Positions 29,996 to 37,823 of a stretch of 64,000 bases of DNA are shown piece after piece. The notes under the pieces were generated by a model. It had not been told where the DNA came from and searched no databases. It saw only the letters and a list, made by a program, of their open reading frames with translations. Each line of letters starts with the position of its first letter. Positions within the stretch are counted from its first letter, which is position 1. The DNA is from Phenylobacterium sp. Its GTDB lineage: Bacteria; Pseudomonadota; Alphaproteobacteria; Caulobacterales; Caulobacteraceae. The DNA lies in the NCBI RefSeq assembly GCF_019636135.1, contig NZ_JAHBYD010000002.1:186001-250000 (forward strand). The letters run 5' to 3'. The position numbers and the translations under genes are program-made.

Positions 29996-30795
29996 CAGGC
30001 GGCCAGCGGTTCGCGGATCGGGACGGGGCCGGCGGCGAGGGCCTTGCGGGCGTCGAGCCAGTTCACGACCGAGAAGGCGCCGTCGAAGTCCTCCACCAGG
30101 GCCGTGCAGCTCTCCACCCAGTCGCCGTCGTTGAGGTAGGTCACCCCGTCCATGTCGCGGATCTCGGCCTTATGGATGTGGCCGCAGATGACCCCGGCCA
30201 CGCCGCGGCGGCGCGCCTCGTCGGCCATGGCGGCCTCGAACCGGTCGATGAACGCCACGGCGTCCTTCACCTTGTGCTTCAGGAAGGCGGACAGGCTCCA
30301 GTAGTTGAGGCCCAGCAGACGGCGCACGCGGTTGAAGTGGGTGTTGAGCGCGATCAGCGCGCGGTAGCTCCAGTCGCCGAGGAAGGCGAGCCAGCGGGCG
30401 TTCTGCACGACCCCGTCGAACGCATCGCCGTGGGTGACCAGGTAGCGCCGGCCGTCGGCCGCCTCGTGGATCGCGTCGCGGACGACGATGACGCCGCCGA
30501 AATGGACGCCGCAGAAGTCGCGCACCACCTCGTCGTGGTTCCCGGGCACGTAGACGACCTTCACGCCCTTGCGGGCCAGGCGCAGGATCTTCTGGACCAC
30601 GTCGTTGTGCGCCTGCGGCCAGAACCAGCCCGAGCGCAGTTTCCAGCCGTCGACGATGTCGCCGACGAGGTAGAGCGTCTCGCACTCGAGCTCGCGGATG
30701 AACTCCAGGAGCAGTTCCGCCTGGCAGCCCTTCGTGCCCAGGTGGATGTCGGAGATGAAGGCCGTCCGGCAACGGACGGCAGGTTCACGTTCCAT
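29995..30795 (-). CDS. Calcineurin-like phosphoesterase, PlcP/LpxH-like
   Basis: A 266-residue metallophosphoesterase. The metal motifs are complete: FISDIHLGT, VGDIVDGW, VPGNHDE, VTHGDAFD and CGHIHKAE. By sequence it falls with UDP-diacylglucosamine pyrophosphatase-like proteins (LpxH). The same family includes PlcP (SMc00171 in Sinorhizobium), an intracellular phospholipase C that recycles membrane phosphate in starvation. The Pho box 44 bp upstream and its place beside phoB favour the PlcP role over lipid A synthesis. No signal peptide or membrane helix. No glycosyltransferase for the resulting diacylglycerol is adjacent. Confidence 0.75.
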   Translation of the reverse strand: MEREPAVRCRTAFISDIHLGTKGCQAELLLEFIRELECETLYLVGDIVDGWKLRSGWFWPQAHNDVVQKILRLARKGVKVVYVPGNHDEVVRDFCGVHFGGVIVVRDAIHEAADGRRYLVTHGDAFDGVVQNARWLAFLGDWSYRALIALNTHFNRVRRLLGLNYWSLSAFLKHKVKDAVAFIDRFEAAMADEARRRGVAGVICGHIHKAEIRDMDGVTYLNDGDWVESCTALVEDFDGAFSVVNWLDARKALAAGPVPIREPLAA

Positions 30796-30838
30796 CGCAG
30801 TCCCCCAACGACATGCGGACCAGCGCTACGCAGAGTCT

Positions 30839-30856
30839 GCGACAGTCGCGTGACAT
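30839..30856 (-). promoter_or_regulatory. Pho box upstream of the PlcP-like gene
   Basis: On the minus strand ATGTCAC GCGA CTGTCGC, two 7-mers at 11-bp pitch, 44 bp from the start codon of the phosphoesterase and after the phoB stop. Confidence 0.75.
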
Positions 30857-30909
30857 CGTTCCGCAAAACTCAGGCGGTCACGGGAAATCAACGGCTTGTC
30901 TGCTGTTCC

Positions 30910-31599
30910 TCAGCTTTCGGTGTCGAGCGCGTAGCCGGCCGAGCGGACGGTGCGGATCAGGTCCGGCTCGCCGTCCTGGCGCAGCGCCTTGCGCAGGCGC
31001 CCGACGTGGACGTCCACGGTGCGGACCTCGACGTAGGTGTTGGCGCCCCAGACCGCGTCCAGCAGGCGCTCGCGGCTGAACACCCGGCCCGGCCGCTGCA
31101 TCAGGAAGTCCAGCAGCCTGTATTCCGTCGGCCCCAGATGCACGTCCTTGCCGCCGCGGGTGACGCGGTGGCGGGCGCGGTCGAGGACCAGGTCGGCGTA
31201 CTCCAGCCGCTCGTCCACCAGCTCGGGCCGCGTGCGGCGCAGCAGCGCGCGGATGCGGGCGACCAGCTCGCTCATGGCGAAGGGCTTGACCACATAGTCG
31301 TCGGCGCCGGTGTCGAGGCCGCGGACCTTGTCGGCCTCCTCGCCGCGGGCGGTCAGCATCAGGACCGGCGTGCGGCGCGTCTCGGCGCCGGCGCGGAGCT
31401 GGCGGCAGACCTCGACGCCCGAGACCTTGGGCAGCATCCAGTCCAGCACCACGAGGTCCGGCGGCTCCTCGGCGACGCGCAGCAGCGCCTCCTCGCCATC
31501 GGCCGCGCGCTCGACGCGGAAGCCCTCCTTCATGAGGTTGTAGTCGAGCAGGGTCGCCAGCGCGTCCTCGTCCTCGACCACCAGCACATAGGGGGTCAA
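30910..31599 (-). CDS. phoB: Phosphate regulon response regulator PhoB
   Basis: An OmpR-class response regulator of 229 residues. The receiver domain has the acidic pair VVEDEDA, phospho-acceptor Asp53 (VVLDWMLP), the Thr in MLTARGEE and Lys in VVKPF. The winged-helix domain follows (LGPTEYRLLDFLM, then RTVDVHVGRLRKAL). It binds the 11-bp-phased Pho boxes described here. The start is a TTG at 31599 overlapping the phoU2 stop as TTGA, so the two are translationally coupled. Confidence 0.95.
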   Translation of the reverse strand: MTPYVLVVEDEDALATLLDYNLMKEGFRVERAADGEEALLRVAEEPPDLVVLDWMLPKVSGVEVCRQLRAGAETRRTPVLMLTARGEEADKVRGLDTGADDYVVKPFAMSELVARIRALLRRTRPELVDERLEYADLVLDRARHRVTRGGKDVHLGPTEYRLLDFLMQRPGRVFSRERLLDAVWGANTYVEVRTVDVHVGRLRKALRQDGEPDLIRTVRSAGYALDTES

Positions 31600-32294
31600 G
31601 CGCCGCCCTCCACGTCCACTTCGGGCAGGCTCACTTTCGGACGCTCCCCGACCAGCTCCTGACCGGTCATCTGGAAATGCAGGATCTCGGCGATGTTGGT
31701 GGCGTGGTCGCCGATCCGTTCGAGGTTCTTGGCGACGAACAGCAGGTGCGCGCCGGCCGCCACCGAGTTCGGATGGTTCGACATCATGGCGAGCAGCTCG
31801 CGGAACAGGCTCTCGTAGTGCTCGTCGACCTCGCCATCGCGGCGCCAGACGTCGAGGGCGGGTTCCACGTCGCCGGCGGCGTAGGCGTCGAGGACTTCGC
31901 GCAGGCGGGCCGAGACCAGCCGGCCCATGCGCTCGATCGCGCCGGTCAAGGGCAGCAGCGGCTCGCCCGCCGAAAGCACGAGGCTGCGCTTGGCGATGTT
32001 GCGCGCCAGGTCGCCGCAGCGCTCGAGGTTCATCGCCAGCTTCAGGGTCGAGATGGCGCGGCGCAGGTCGGTCTCGCCGGGATGGTGGCGCGCGATCAGG
32101 GCCAGCGCGCGGCGCTCCACCTCGCTCTGCAGCGTGTCGAGCCTCAGGTCGCGGACGATCAGCGCCTGGGCCAGCGGCACGTCGCGCCGCACCACCGCGT
32201 CGACCGCGTCGACCACCTGGGCCTCGGCGAGCCCGCCCATCCGGATGACTTCGGCCACGAGTTGTCGCAGCTCGGCCTGGTACGAACGTGTCAC
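31596..32294 (-). CDS. phoU: Phosphate signalling protein PhoU (copy 2)
   Basis: A second PhoU, 232 residues, with both helical repeats and metal motifs (ERCGDLARNIAKR and ERIGDHATNIAEI). I set the start at the GTG at 32294, preceded by AGAGGG at 7 bp. The open frame runs on to 32336, but that would translate across the promoter and touch the Pho box. It is coupled to phoB and lies downstream of phoR, in a different operon from phoU copy 1. Confidence 0.92.
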   Translation of the reverse strand: MTRSYQAELRQLVAEVIRMGGLAEAQVVDAVDAVVRRDVPLAQALIVRDLRLDTLQSEVERRALALIARHHPGETDLRRAISTLKLAMNLERCGDLARNIAKRSLVLSAGEPLLPLTGAIERMGRLVSARLREVLDAYAAGDVEPALDVWRRDGEVDEHYESLFRELLAMMSNHPNSVAAGAHLLFVAKNLERIGDHATNIAEILHFQMTGQELVGERPKVSLPEVDVEGGA

Positions 32295-32334
32295 TGACGC
32301 CCTCTCTCGTGCGGGGGCAAAATAATGCGGTCCC

Positions 32335-32352
32335 ACGACAGTTTTGCGACAG
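32335..32352 (-). promoter_or_regulatory. Pho box upstream of phoU2-phoB
   Basis: On the minus strand CTGTCGC AAAA CTGTCGT, the best Pho box in the window. It sits 10 bp after the phoR stop and about 40 bp before the phoU2 start, with a CATTAT -10-like hexamer about 10 bp downstream. It implies autoregulation of phoB apart from phoR. Confidence 0.85.
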
Positions 32353-32361
32353 CGCCGCCGA

Positions 32362-33498
32362 TCAGGCCGCCGCGACCGGCAGATAGACGCTGAACGTCGA
32401 GCCCTCGCCCTCCGCGCTCTCGACCATGAGGCCGCCGCGGTGGCGGTTCACGACGTGCTTGACGATGGCGAGGCCCAGGCCCGTGCCGCCGCTGCGCTGG
32501 CCCTCGACGCGGTAGAAGCGCTCGGAGAGGCGCGGCAGGTGCTGGCGGGCGATGCCGGGGCCCTCGTCGATGACGCGGAGCACCACGTAGCCGGGCGCCT
32601 CGTGGGCGCTGTCGGGCGACAGCAGCGAGAGGCCGACGCCGGTGCGGCTGGGCGCACGCGCCGCGTCGAGCGAAGCTGCGGCGTCGAGGCGGACCCTGAT
32701 CCGGCCGCCCGCCGGGGTGTATTTCACCGCGTTGTCGACCAGGTTCTGGATCACCTGCACCAACTGGTCGCGGTCGCCGGTCACCGAGCGGACGCCGTCG
32801 TCGGCCTGGGTGACGACGCTGACCCGCCGCTCCTCGGTGAGCGGGCGGATGGCGTCGGTGACGTCCTGGATGGTGCGGGCGAGGTCGACCTTGCCCGAGG
32901 GCGCGATGTGCTCGTTGAGCTCGATGCGGCTGAGCGAGAGCAGGTCGTCCACCAGGCGGGCCATCCGCGTCGCCTGCTGGGCCATGATGCCGAGGAACTT
33001 CTCGCGCGCCTCGGGATCGTCCTTGGCGTGGGTGCGCAGCGTCTCGACGAAGCCGGCGAGCGAGGCCAGCGGCGTGCGCAGTTCGTGGCTGGCGTTGGCG
33101 AGGAAGTCGGCGCGCATGCGCTCGGTGCGCCGCGCGTCGGTCTCATCGCGCAGGACGACGACGAGCTGGTTCGCGCCGGTCGGCCCCGGCTCCAGGGGAC
33201 GGGCGAAGGCGCGCCAGAACCGGGGCTGGACGCCGATCGTCTCGAAGGCGACCTCGGCGCTGGTCGCGGTCGCGAGCGCCTCCTCGATGGCCTCCAGCAC
33301 CTCGGGACGGCGCAGTGCGGCGCCCAGGGGCGCGCCCGCCAGCTCGAGGCGGAAGACCTCGCGGGCGGCCTGGTTGCCGTAGGCGATCTCGGGCGCCTCG
33401 CCCTCCCCGCCCTGCACCAGGATCACCGGCTCGGGCAGGAGTTCCAGGATCATCTGCGCCGCCGCGCCGGCCCCGGCCCTGTCGGCGACCTCGGGCAT
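32362..33498 (-). CDS. phoR: Phosphate regulon sensor histidine kinase PhoR
   Basis: A 378-residue histidine kinase with a PAS-like N-terminal part (residues about 15-115), HisKA motif ADFLANASHELRTPL (His138), N box QNLVDNAVKYTPAGG, G1 IDEGPGIA and G2 GGTGLGLAIVKHV. No hydrophobic membrane helix is visible at the N-terminus, whereas typical PhoR proteins are membrane bound; it may reach PstSCAB through PhoU alone. It is 4 bp downstream of ccmI and so probably part of the ccm operon. phoU2-phoB follow from their own promoter. Confidence 0.9.
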   Translation of the reverse strand: MPEVADRAGAGAAAQMILELLPEPVILVQGGEGEAPEIAYGNQAAREVFRLELAGAPLGAALRRPEVLEAIEEALATATSAEVAFETIGVQPRFWRAFARPLEPGPTGANQLVVVLRDETDARRTERMRADFLANASHELRTPLASLAGFVETLRTHAKDDPEAREKFLGIMAQQATRMARLVDDLLSLSRIELNEHIAPSGKVDLARTIQDVTDAIRPLTEERRVSVVTQADDGVRSVTGDRDQLVQVIQNLVDNAVKYTPAGGRIRVRLDAAASLDAARAPSRTGVGLSLLSPDSAHEAPGYVVLRVIDEGPGIARQHLPRLSERFYRVEGQRSGGTGLGLAIVKHVVNRHRGGLMVESAEGEGSTFSVYLPVAAA

Positions 33499-33502
33499 GG
33501 CG

Positions 33503-34723
33503 TCAGGCTCCGGGGACGCCGAGCCGGGCGGCGGCCTCGCGCAGCGCCTTCTGGTCGGCGGGCGAGCCGGCGAAGGCGCGGGTGGCCTCGCGGTAGGCGC
33601 CGGTTGCCTCGCCCGTCTGGCCCAGCACCATGCGGGCGCGCATCAACTGCTCCCAGCCGGCGCGGTCGCGGGGGTTCTGCTTCAGCCGCTCGGCAAGGCC
33701 GTTGACCATGCCCTGGATCATCGCGGCGCGGTCGCCGTCGGTCATGGTCTGCGCGGCCGCCATCTGCTCGGCGGTCGGCCCGCGCGCCGGCGCGGCGCCC
33801 GGCGCCTGGCCCATCGGACCCTGGGCCATCTGCGACGCCGGCGCGGGCGGCAGGCGGCCCGAAATGTCGATCTTGCGGTCGGCGGCCACCTTCTCGACGA
33901 AGGCGCGCACTTCGCCCGCCCACGGCGCGTCCGGCGGCGCCGACTTGATCAGCGCGATCCAGTCGTCCATCGCGCCCTCCGTGTCGCCGCCCTGGTCCTT
34001 GGCGACGGCGAGGTAGTAGCGGGCGCGCGGGTCGCCCGGGTCGGCGGCCACGGCGCGCCGGAAGATGTCCTGCGCGGCCGGCGTCACCTGGTCGTTCGCC
34101 GCCAGCACCGTCGCCTCGCCCTGCGCCGACAGGTACTCGGCGTTGTTCGGATCGAGCGCCGCGGCGCGGCCGTAGGCCCTGGCCGCGTCGGCGTTGCGGC
34201 CCGTCTGCATGTAGGACCAGCCCAGCATGCGCCAGCCCTCGGCGTTGTCGGGCCGCTGCTGCATCTGGGCCTCGAGCTGCGCGACCATGGCGTTCACGTC
34301 GCCGTTCGGATGGCCGGGCGGCATGCCGTCCTGGGCGACGGCGCCGCCCTTCCCGATCGCCGGGCTTGCCGGCACATTGGGCTTGCCGATGGCGAGGTAG
34401 AGGCCGGTGCCGGCCAGGGTCACGACGGCGACCACGCCCAGGGCCACGATCAGCAGCGTGCGCTCGGCCAGCGGCCGGGCGGGCGCGTCCGCGCGGCGGC
34501 CCTCGGCCAGCACGCGGCGCTTCAGGTCGCTCTTCAACGCCTCGGCTTCCGGCTCGGCGATGGCGCCGGCGGCGGCCTGCTGCTCGATCTCGCCCAACTG
34601 GTCCTTGAGCACGGTGACGGCGTCGGCGCGCCCGGCCTTCATCGCGTCGCGCCGGCGCACGAGCGGGATCGCCAGCCCGACGGCCGCCAGAACGGTCATC
34701 AGCGTCAGGATCATCCAGAGCAT
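33503..34723 (-). CDS. ccmI: Cytochrome c maturation protein CcmI
   Basis: Apocytochrome c chaperone of the system I heme lyase complex, 406 residues. Two membrane helices (residues about 2-22 and 88-110) flank a cytoplasmic leucine-rich loop (VTVLKDQLGEIEQQAAAGAI). A periplasmic TPR domain follows from about 155 (EGWRMLGWSYMQTGRNADAARAYGRA). It starts directly after the ccmH stop with no spacer. Confidence 0.9.
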   Translation of the reverse strand: MLWMILTLMTVLAAVGLAIPLVRRRDAMKAGRADAVTVLKDQLGEIEQQAAAGAIAEPEAEALKSDLKRRVLAEGRRADAPARPLAERTLLIVALGVVAVVTLAGTGLYLAIGKPNVPASPAIGKGGAVAQDGMPPGHPNGDVNAMVAQLEAQMQQRPDNAEGWRMLGWSYMQTGRNADAARAYGRAAALDPNNAEYLSAQGEATVLAANDQVTPAAQDIFRRAVAADPGDPRARYYLAVAKDQGGDTEGAMDDWIALIKSAPPDAPWAGEVRAFVEKVAADRKIDISGRLPPAPASQMAQGPMGQAPGAAPARGPTAEQMAAAQTMTDGDRAAMIQGMVNGLAERLKQNPRDRAGWEQLMRARMVLGQTGEATGAYREATRAFAGSPADQKALREAAARLGVPGA

Positions 34724-35188
34724 TCAGCCGGCCTCATCCGTCTTCAGCAGCCGGGCGGCCTCGGCCTCTTCGTCCGCGGTGAGCGCCGCCGCCCGCTGAG
34801 GCGCCCGCGCCCGCATATAGGCGAACGCGCCCAGCGCGCCCAGCAGCAGCACGCCCAGGGGGCCGAACCACAGCGCGATCGTGTCGCCCCGGAGCGGCGG
34901 CTTCAGTTGCACGAAACTGCCGTAGCGCTGGACGATGAAGCCGACGGCCTGCTCGTCGGTGTCGCCCGCCGTGATCCGCTCGCGCAGGATGATGCGCAGG
35001 TCGCGCGCCAGGGCCGCGTCGGAATCGTCGATCGACTGGTTCTGGCAGACGACGCAGCGCAGGTCCTTGCTGATCCTGTGGGCGCGCGCCTCCAGCGCCG
35101 GGTCGGCGAGCTGCTCGTCCGGGTTCACGGCCGCGGCGGGCCCCGCCAGCACGGCCAGCGATGCGGCGATCAGCAGGATGCGCCTCAC
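34724..35188 (-). CDS. ccmH: Cytochrome c maturation protein CcmH
   Basis: A 154-residue thiol-oxidoreductase that reduces apocytochrome heme-binding cysteines. It has a Sec signal, the LRCVVCQNQSIDDSDA motif (Cys45, Cys48) and one C-terminal membrane helix (about 104-127). The ATG overlaps the ccmG stop. Confidence 0.95.
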   Translation of the reverse strand: MRRILLIAASLAVLAGPAAAVNPDEQLADPALEARAHRISKDLRCVVCQNQSIDDSDAALARDLRIILRERITAGDTDEQAVGFIVQRYGSFVQLKPPLRGDTIALWFGPLGVLLLGALGAFAYMRARAPQRAAALTADEEAEAARLLKTDEAG

Positions 35189-35721
35189 GATTCGGCCCTC
35201 AGCCTGGCCATCAGCGGCCCGATCTTCTGTTCCCAGACCTCGGGCGTCACGGCGCCCACGTGCCGATAGCGCACCCGGCCGTGCTTATCGATGACGAAGG
35301 TCTCGGGCACGCCCGCCACGCCCAGCTCGATGCCGGTGCGGCCGGTCGGGTCGGAGCCCAGGCGGACGTAGGGGTCGCCGCGCTCGGCCAGCCAGCGCTG
35401 GCCGTCCTCGGGCCGGTCCTTCCAGTTGAGGCCGTGGATCGCGACGCCCTCCCGCCGCAGCTTCAGGAACACCGGATGCTCGTAGCGGCACGGGCCGCAC
35501 CAGGAGGCGAAGGCGTTCAGCAGCACCGGCTCGCCGCGGGCGAGATCCTCGTTGGTCAGGCCGATGTCGCCCGGCCGGAGCGGCGGCGCGGCGAAGGCCG
35601 GCAGCGGCTTGCCCAGGTAGACGGACGGCAGGGTCGACGGATCGCGGCCCAGGCCGGCGAAGAACACCGCCAGGACGGCGACGAAGGCCGCGACGGGGGC
35701 CAGGAACAGGAAGCGCTTCAT
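35185..35721 (-). CDS. ccmG: Thiol:disulfide interchange protein CcmG/DsbE
   Basis: A 178-residue membrane-anchored thioredoxin-fold protein. The N-terminal helix (about 5-23) anchors it in the periplasm, and the active site is WCGPC (Cys75, Cys78) with the cis-Pro in GVPETFVID. It supplies reductant for heme attachment. It overlaps ccmF and ccmH by 4 bp on each side. Confidence 0.95.
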   Translation of the reverse strand: MKRFLFLAPVAAFVAVLAVFFAGLGRDPSTLPSVYLGKPLPAFAAPPLRPGDIGLTNEDLARGEPVLLNAFASWCGPCRYEHPVFLKLRREGVAIHGLNWKDRPEDGQRWLAERGDPYVRLGSDPTGRTGIELGVAGVPETFVIDKHGRVRYRHVGAVTPEVWEQKIGPLMARLRAES

Positions 35722-37688
35722 TCGGCGGCCTGGACCTGGGGTTGCGGCGGCGGGGCCTTCACGAGCGAGCCGATGCGCAGCCGCCGGTCGCTGAGCGAGA
35801 CCGCCCCGCCGAGGGCCATGACGAAGCCGCCGATCCAGATCCAGACGATGAGCGGGTGGTTCCAGAGGCGCACGACGATGCCTTGCGGCGATTCCTCGCC
35901 GACCGAGACGTAGAGATTGCCGAGCGGCCCCACGCGGATGCCGGCCTCGGTCGTCTGCGACTGGGCCGAGGGGAAGAACCGGCGCTCGCTGCGCAGGTCG
36001 TAGCCGCCGGTCGCGCCCTTCACGGCGAAGCGCGCCGTGCGGGCCTCCCAGTTGGGGCCGCGGGTGGTCTCGACGACGGTCAGGGTGAGCTCACGGCCCG
36101 CGAAGGCCACCGTCTCGCCCGGCCGCATGTTGAGCACCTTGTCGCTCTCCCAGGCCGTGACGCCGGTCACGCCGAGGCAGAGCAGGCCCAGGCCCAGGTG
36201 CGCCAGCGTCAGGCCGACGATGGCGCGCGGCGTCGTGCGGACCGAGCGGCCGAGATAGGCGCGCCCGGCCCACCAGCGGCGGGCGAGGATCGCGCCCGAG
36301 CCCAGGATCAGCCAGGCGGCGAGGCCCAGCCCGCCGGCGGTCGCCAGGCCCTTGAGTCCGCCGAGGACGGCCGCGACCAGCGCGACGGCCCCCGCCACGG
36401 CCGCCGGAATGCGCAGGCGCAGGAACGTCCTTCTCGCGTCGTCGCGCTTCCAGTTCATCATCGGGCCGAAGACCACGAGGATCAGCAGGACGGCGGCGAA
36501 CGGGGCGAAGTTCAGCGCGTAGTACGGCGGGCCCACCGAGATCTTGTCGCCGTTGGCGAGTTCGATGAACACCGGCTGGAAGGTGCCCCAGAAGACCACC
36601 GCGCAGAGCACGCTGAGGAAGAGGTTGTTGAGGATGATGCCGCCTTCCCGCGACACCGGCGTGAAGACGGCGCCCGGCTTCAGCGCCTGGGCCCGCCAGC
36701 CGTAGAGGCCGAGCGCGGCGCCGGTGGTGGCGGCGATGATCCCCAGGATGAAGACGCCCCGCTTCGGGTCGACCGCGAAGGCATGCACGCTGGTCAGAAT
36801 GCCCGAGCGGACCAGGAAGGTGCCGACGAGGCTGAGCGAGAAGGTCAGGATCGCCAGCAGGATCGTCCAGGACACGAGCGCGCCGCGCCGTTCGAGCACC
36901 AGCGCCGAGTGCAGCAGCGCCGTGCCCAGCAGCCACGGCATCAGCGAGGCGTTCTCGACGGGGTCCCAGAACCACCAGCCGCCCCAGCCCAGCTCGTAGT
37001 AGGCCCAGGCGCTGCCGAGCGTGATGCCGCAGGTGAGCGGAACCCAGGCCGCCAGCACCCAGGGGCGCACCCAGCGCGCCCAGGCCGCGTCGACGCGGCC
37101 CTCGATGAGCGCGGCGACCGCGAAGCAGAAGGCGATCGAGAAGCCGACGTAGCCGAGGTAGAGCAGCGGCGGATGCATCACGAGCCCCGGATCCTGCAAG
37201 AGCGGATTGAGCTCGGTCCCCTCGATCGGCGCCGGGTCCAGGCGCAGGAACGGGTTCGAGGTGAAGATCAGGAAGCCCAGGAAGGCGCTGGCGATCAGGC
37301 CCTGGACGCCCAGCACGCGCGCCTGCAACGTCTCGCGCAATGTGCCGCCGAAGACGGCGACCCCTGCGCCGTAGGCGGCCAGGATCAGCACCCAGAGCAG
37401 CATCGAGCCCTCATGGCTGCCCCAGGTGGCGGCGAAGCGGTAGGGCGCGGGCTGGCTGGTGTGGCTGTGCTGGGCGACCAGCGCGACCGAGAAGTCGCAG
37501 GTGAGATAGGCGTAGGCGAGGCATCCGAAGGCCAGCGCGACGAATCCCGCCTGGAGGAGGGACGCCTGCCGCCCGAGCGCCATCAATACGCGATCGCCCC
37601 TGGCCGCGCCCCAAAGTGGCGCCAGCGACTGGACGAGCGCCAGCAGCAGCGCGAGAATCAGCGCGAACTGACCGACTTCCGCCGACAT
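35718..37688 (-). CDS. ccmF: Cytochrome c heme lyase subunit CcmF
   Basis: A 656-residue polytopic membrane protein of the heme-handling family. The WWD region YYELGWGGWWFWDPVENASLMPW and periplasmic His-containing stretches (ATWGSHEGSMLLW, MHPPLLYLGYVG, VRSGILTSVHAFA) are intact. It heads ccmF-G-H-I-phoR, with GGGGAG before the ATG at 37688. ccmE, which often precedes ccmF, is not in the window, nor are ccmABCD. It is divergent from the multiheme redox module, whose cytochromes it would help to mature. Confidence 0.95.
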   Translation of the reverse strand: MSAEVGQFALILALLLALVQSLAPLWGAARGDRVLMALGRQASLLQAGFVALAFGCLAYAYLTCDFSVALVAQHSHTSQPAPYRFAATWGSHEGSMLLWVLILAAYGAGVAVFGGTLRETLQARVLGVQGLIASAFLGFLIFTSNPFLRLDPAPIEGTELNPLLQDPGLVMHPPLLYLGYVGFSIAFCFAVAALIEGRVDAAWARWVRPWVLAAWVPLTCGITLGSAWAYYELGWGGWWFWDPVENASLMPWLLGTALLHSALVLERRGALVSWTILLAILTFSLSLVGTFLVRSGILTSVHAFAVDPKRGVFILGIIAATTGAALGLYGWRAQALKPGAVFTPVSREGGIILNNLFLSVLCAVVFWGTFQPVFIELANGDKISVGPPYYALNFAPFAAVLLILVVFGPMMNWKRDDARRTFLRLRIPAAVAGAVALVAAVLGGLKGLATAGGLGLAAWLILGSGAILARRWWAGRAYLGRSVRTTPRAIVGLTLAHLGLGLLCLGVTGVTAWESDKVLNMRPGETVAFAGRELTLTVVETTRGPNWEARTARFAVKGATGGYDLRSERRFFPSAQSQTTEAGIRVGPLGNLYVSVGEESPQGIVVRLWNHPLIVWIWIGGFVMALGGAVSLSDRRLRIGSLVKAPPPQPQVQAAE

Positions 37689-37823
37689 GGACTTTGTGCT
37701 CCCCTCGACCTGCGCCGCGTGGTAGCGCGTTCGATCGAGATCGGAAATGTTACAGTGCCGGGGAGAGCCGTGAAGGCGTAGTCGGTGCGGTCGAAAGGCC
37801 GTGGGTGCTGGGGGCGTTCGGGT

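Noticed and set aside
32295..32336. 14-codon N-terminal extension of phoU copy 2
   Set aside because: It begins within the Pho box and crosses the probable -10; the GTG at 32294 has a better ribosome site.
37689..37823. A CRP/FNR-type palindrome between ccmF and the flavoprotein fusion
   Set aside because: GATCGAGATC is symmetric but does not match TGTGA-N6-TCACA or TTGAT-N4-ATCAA well enough to call.
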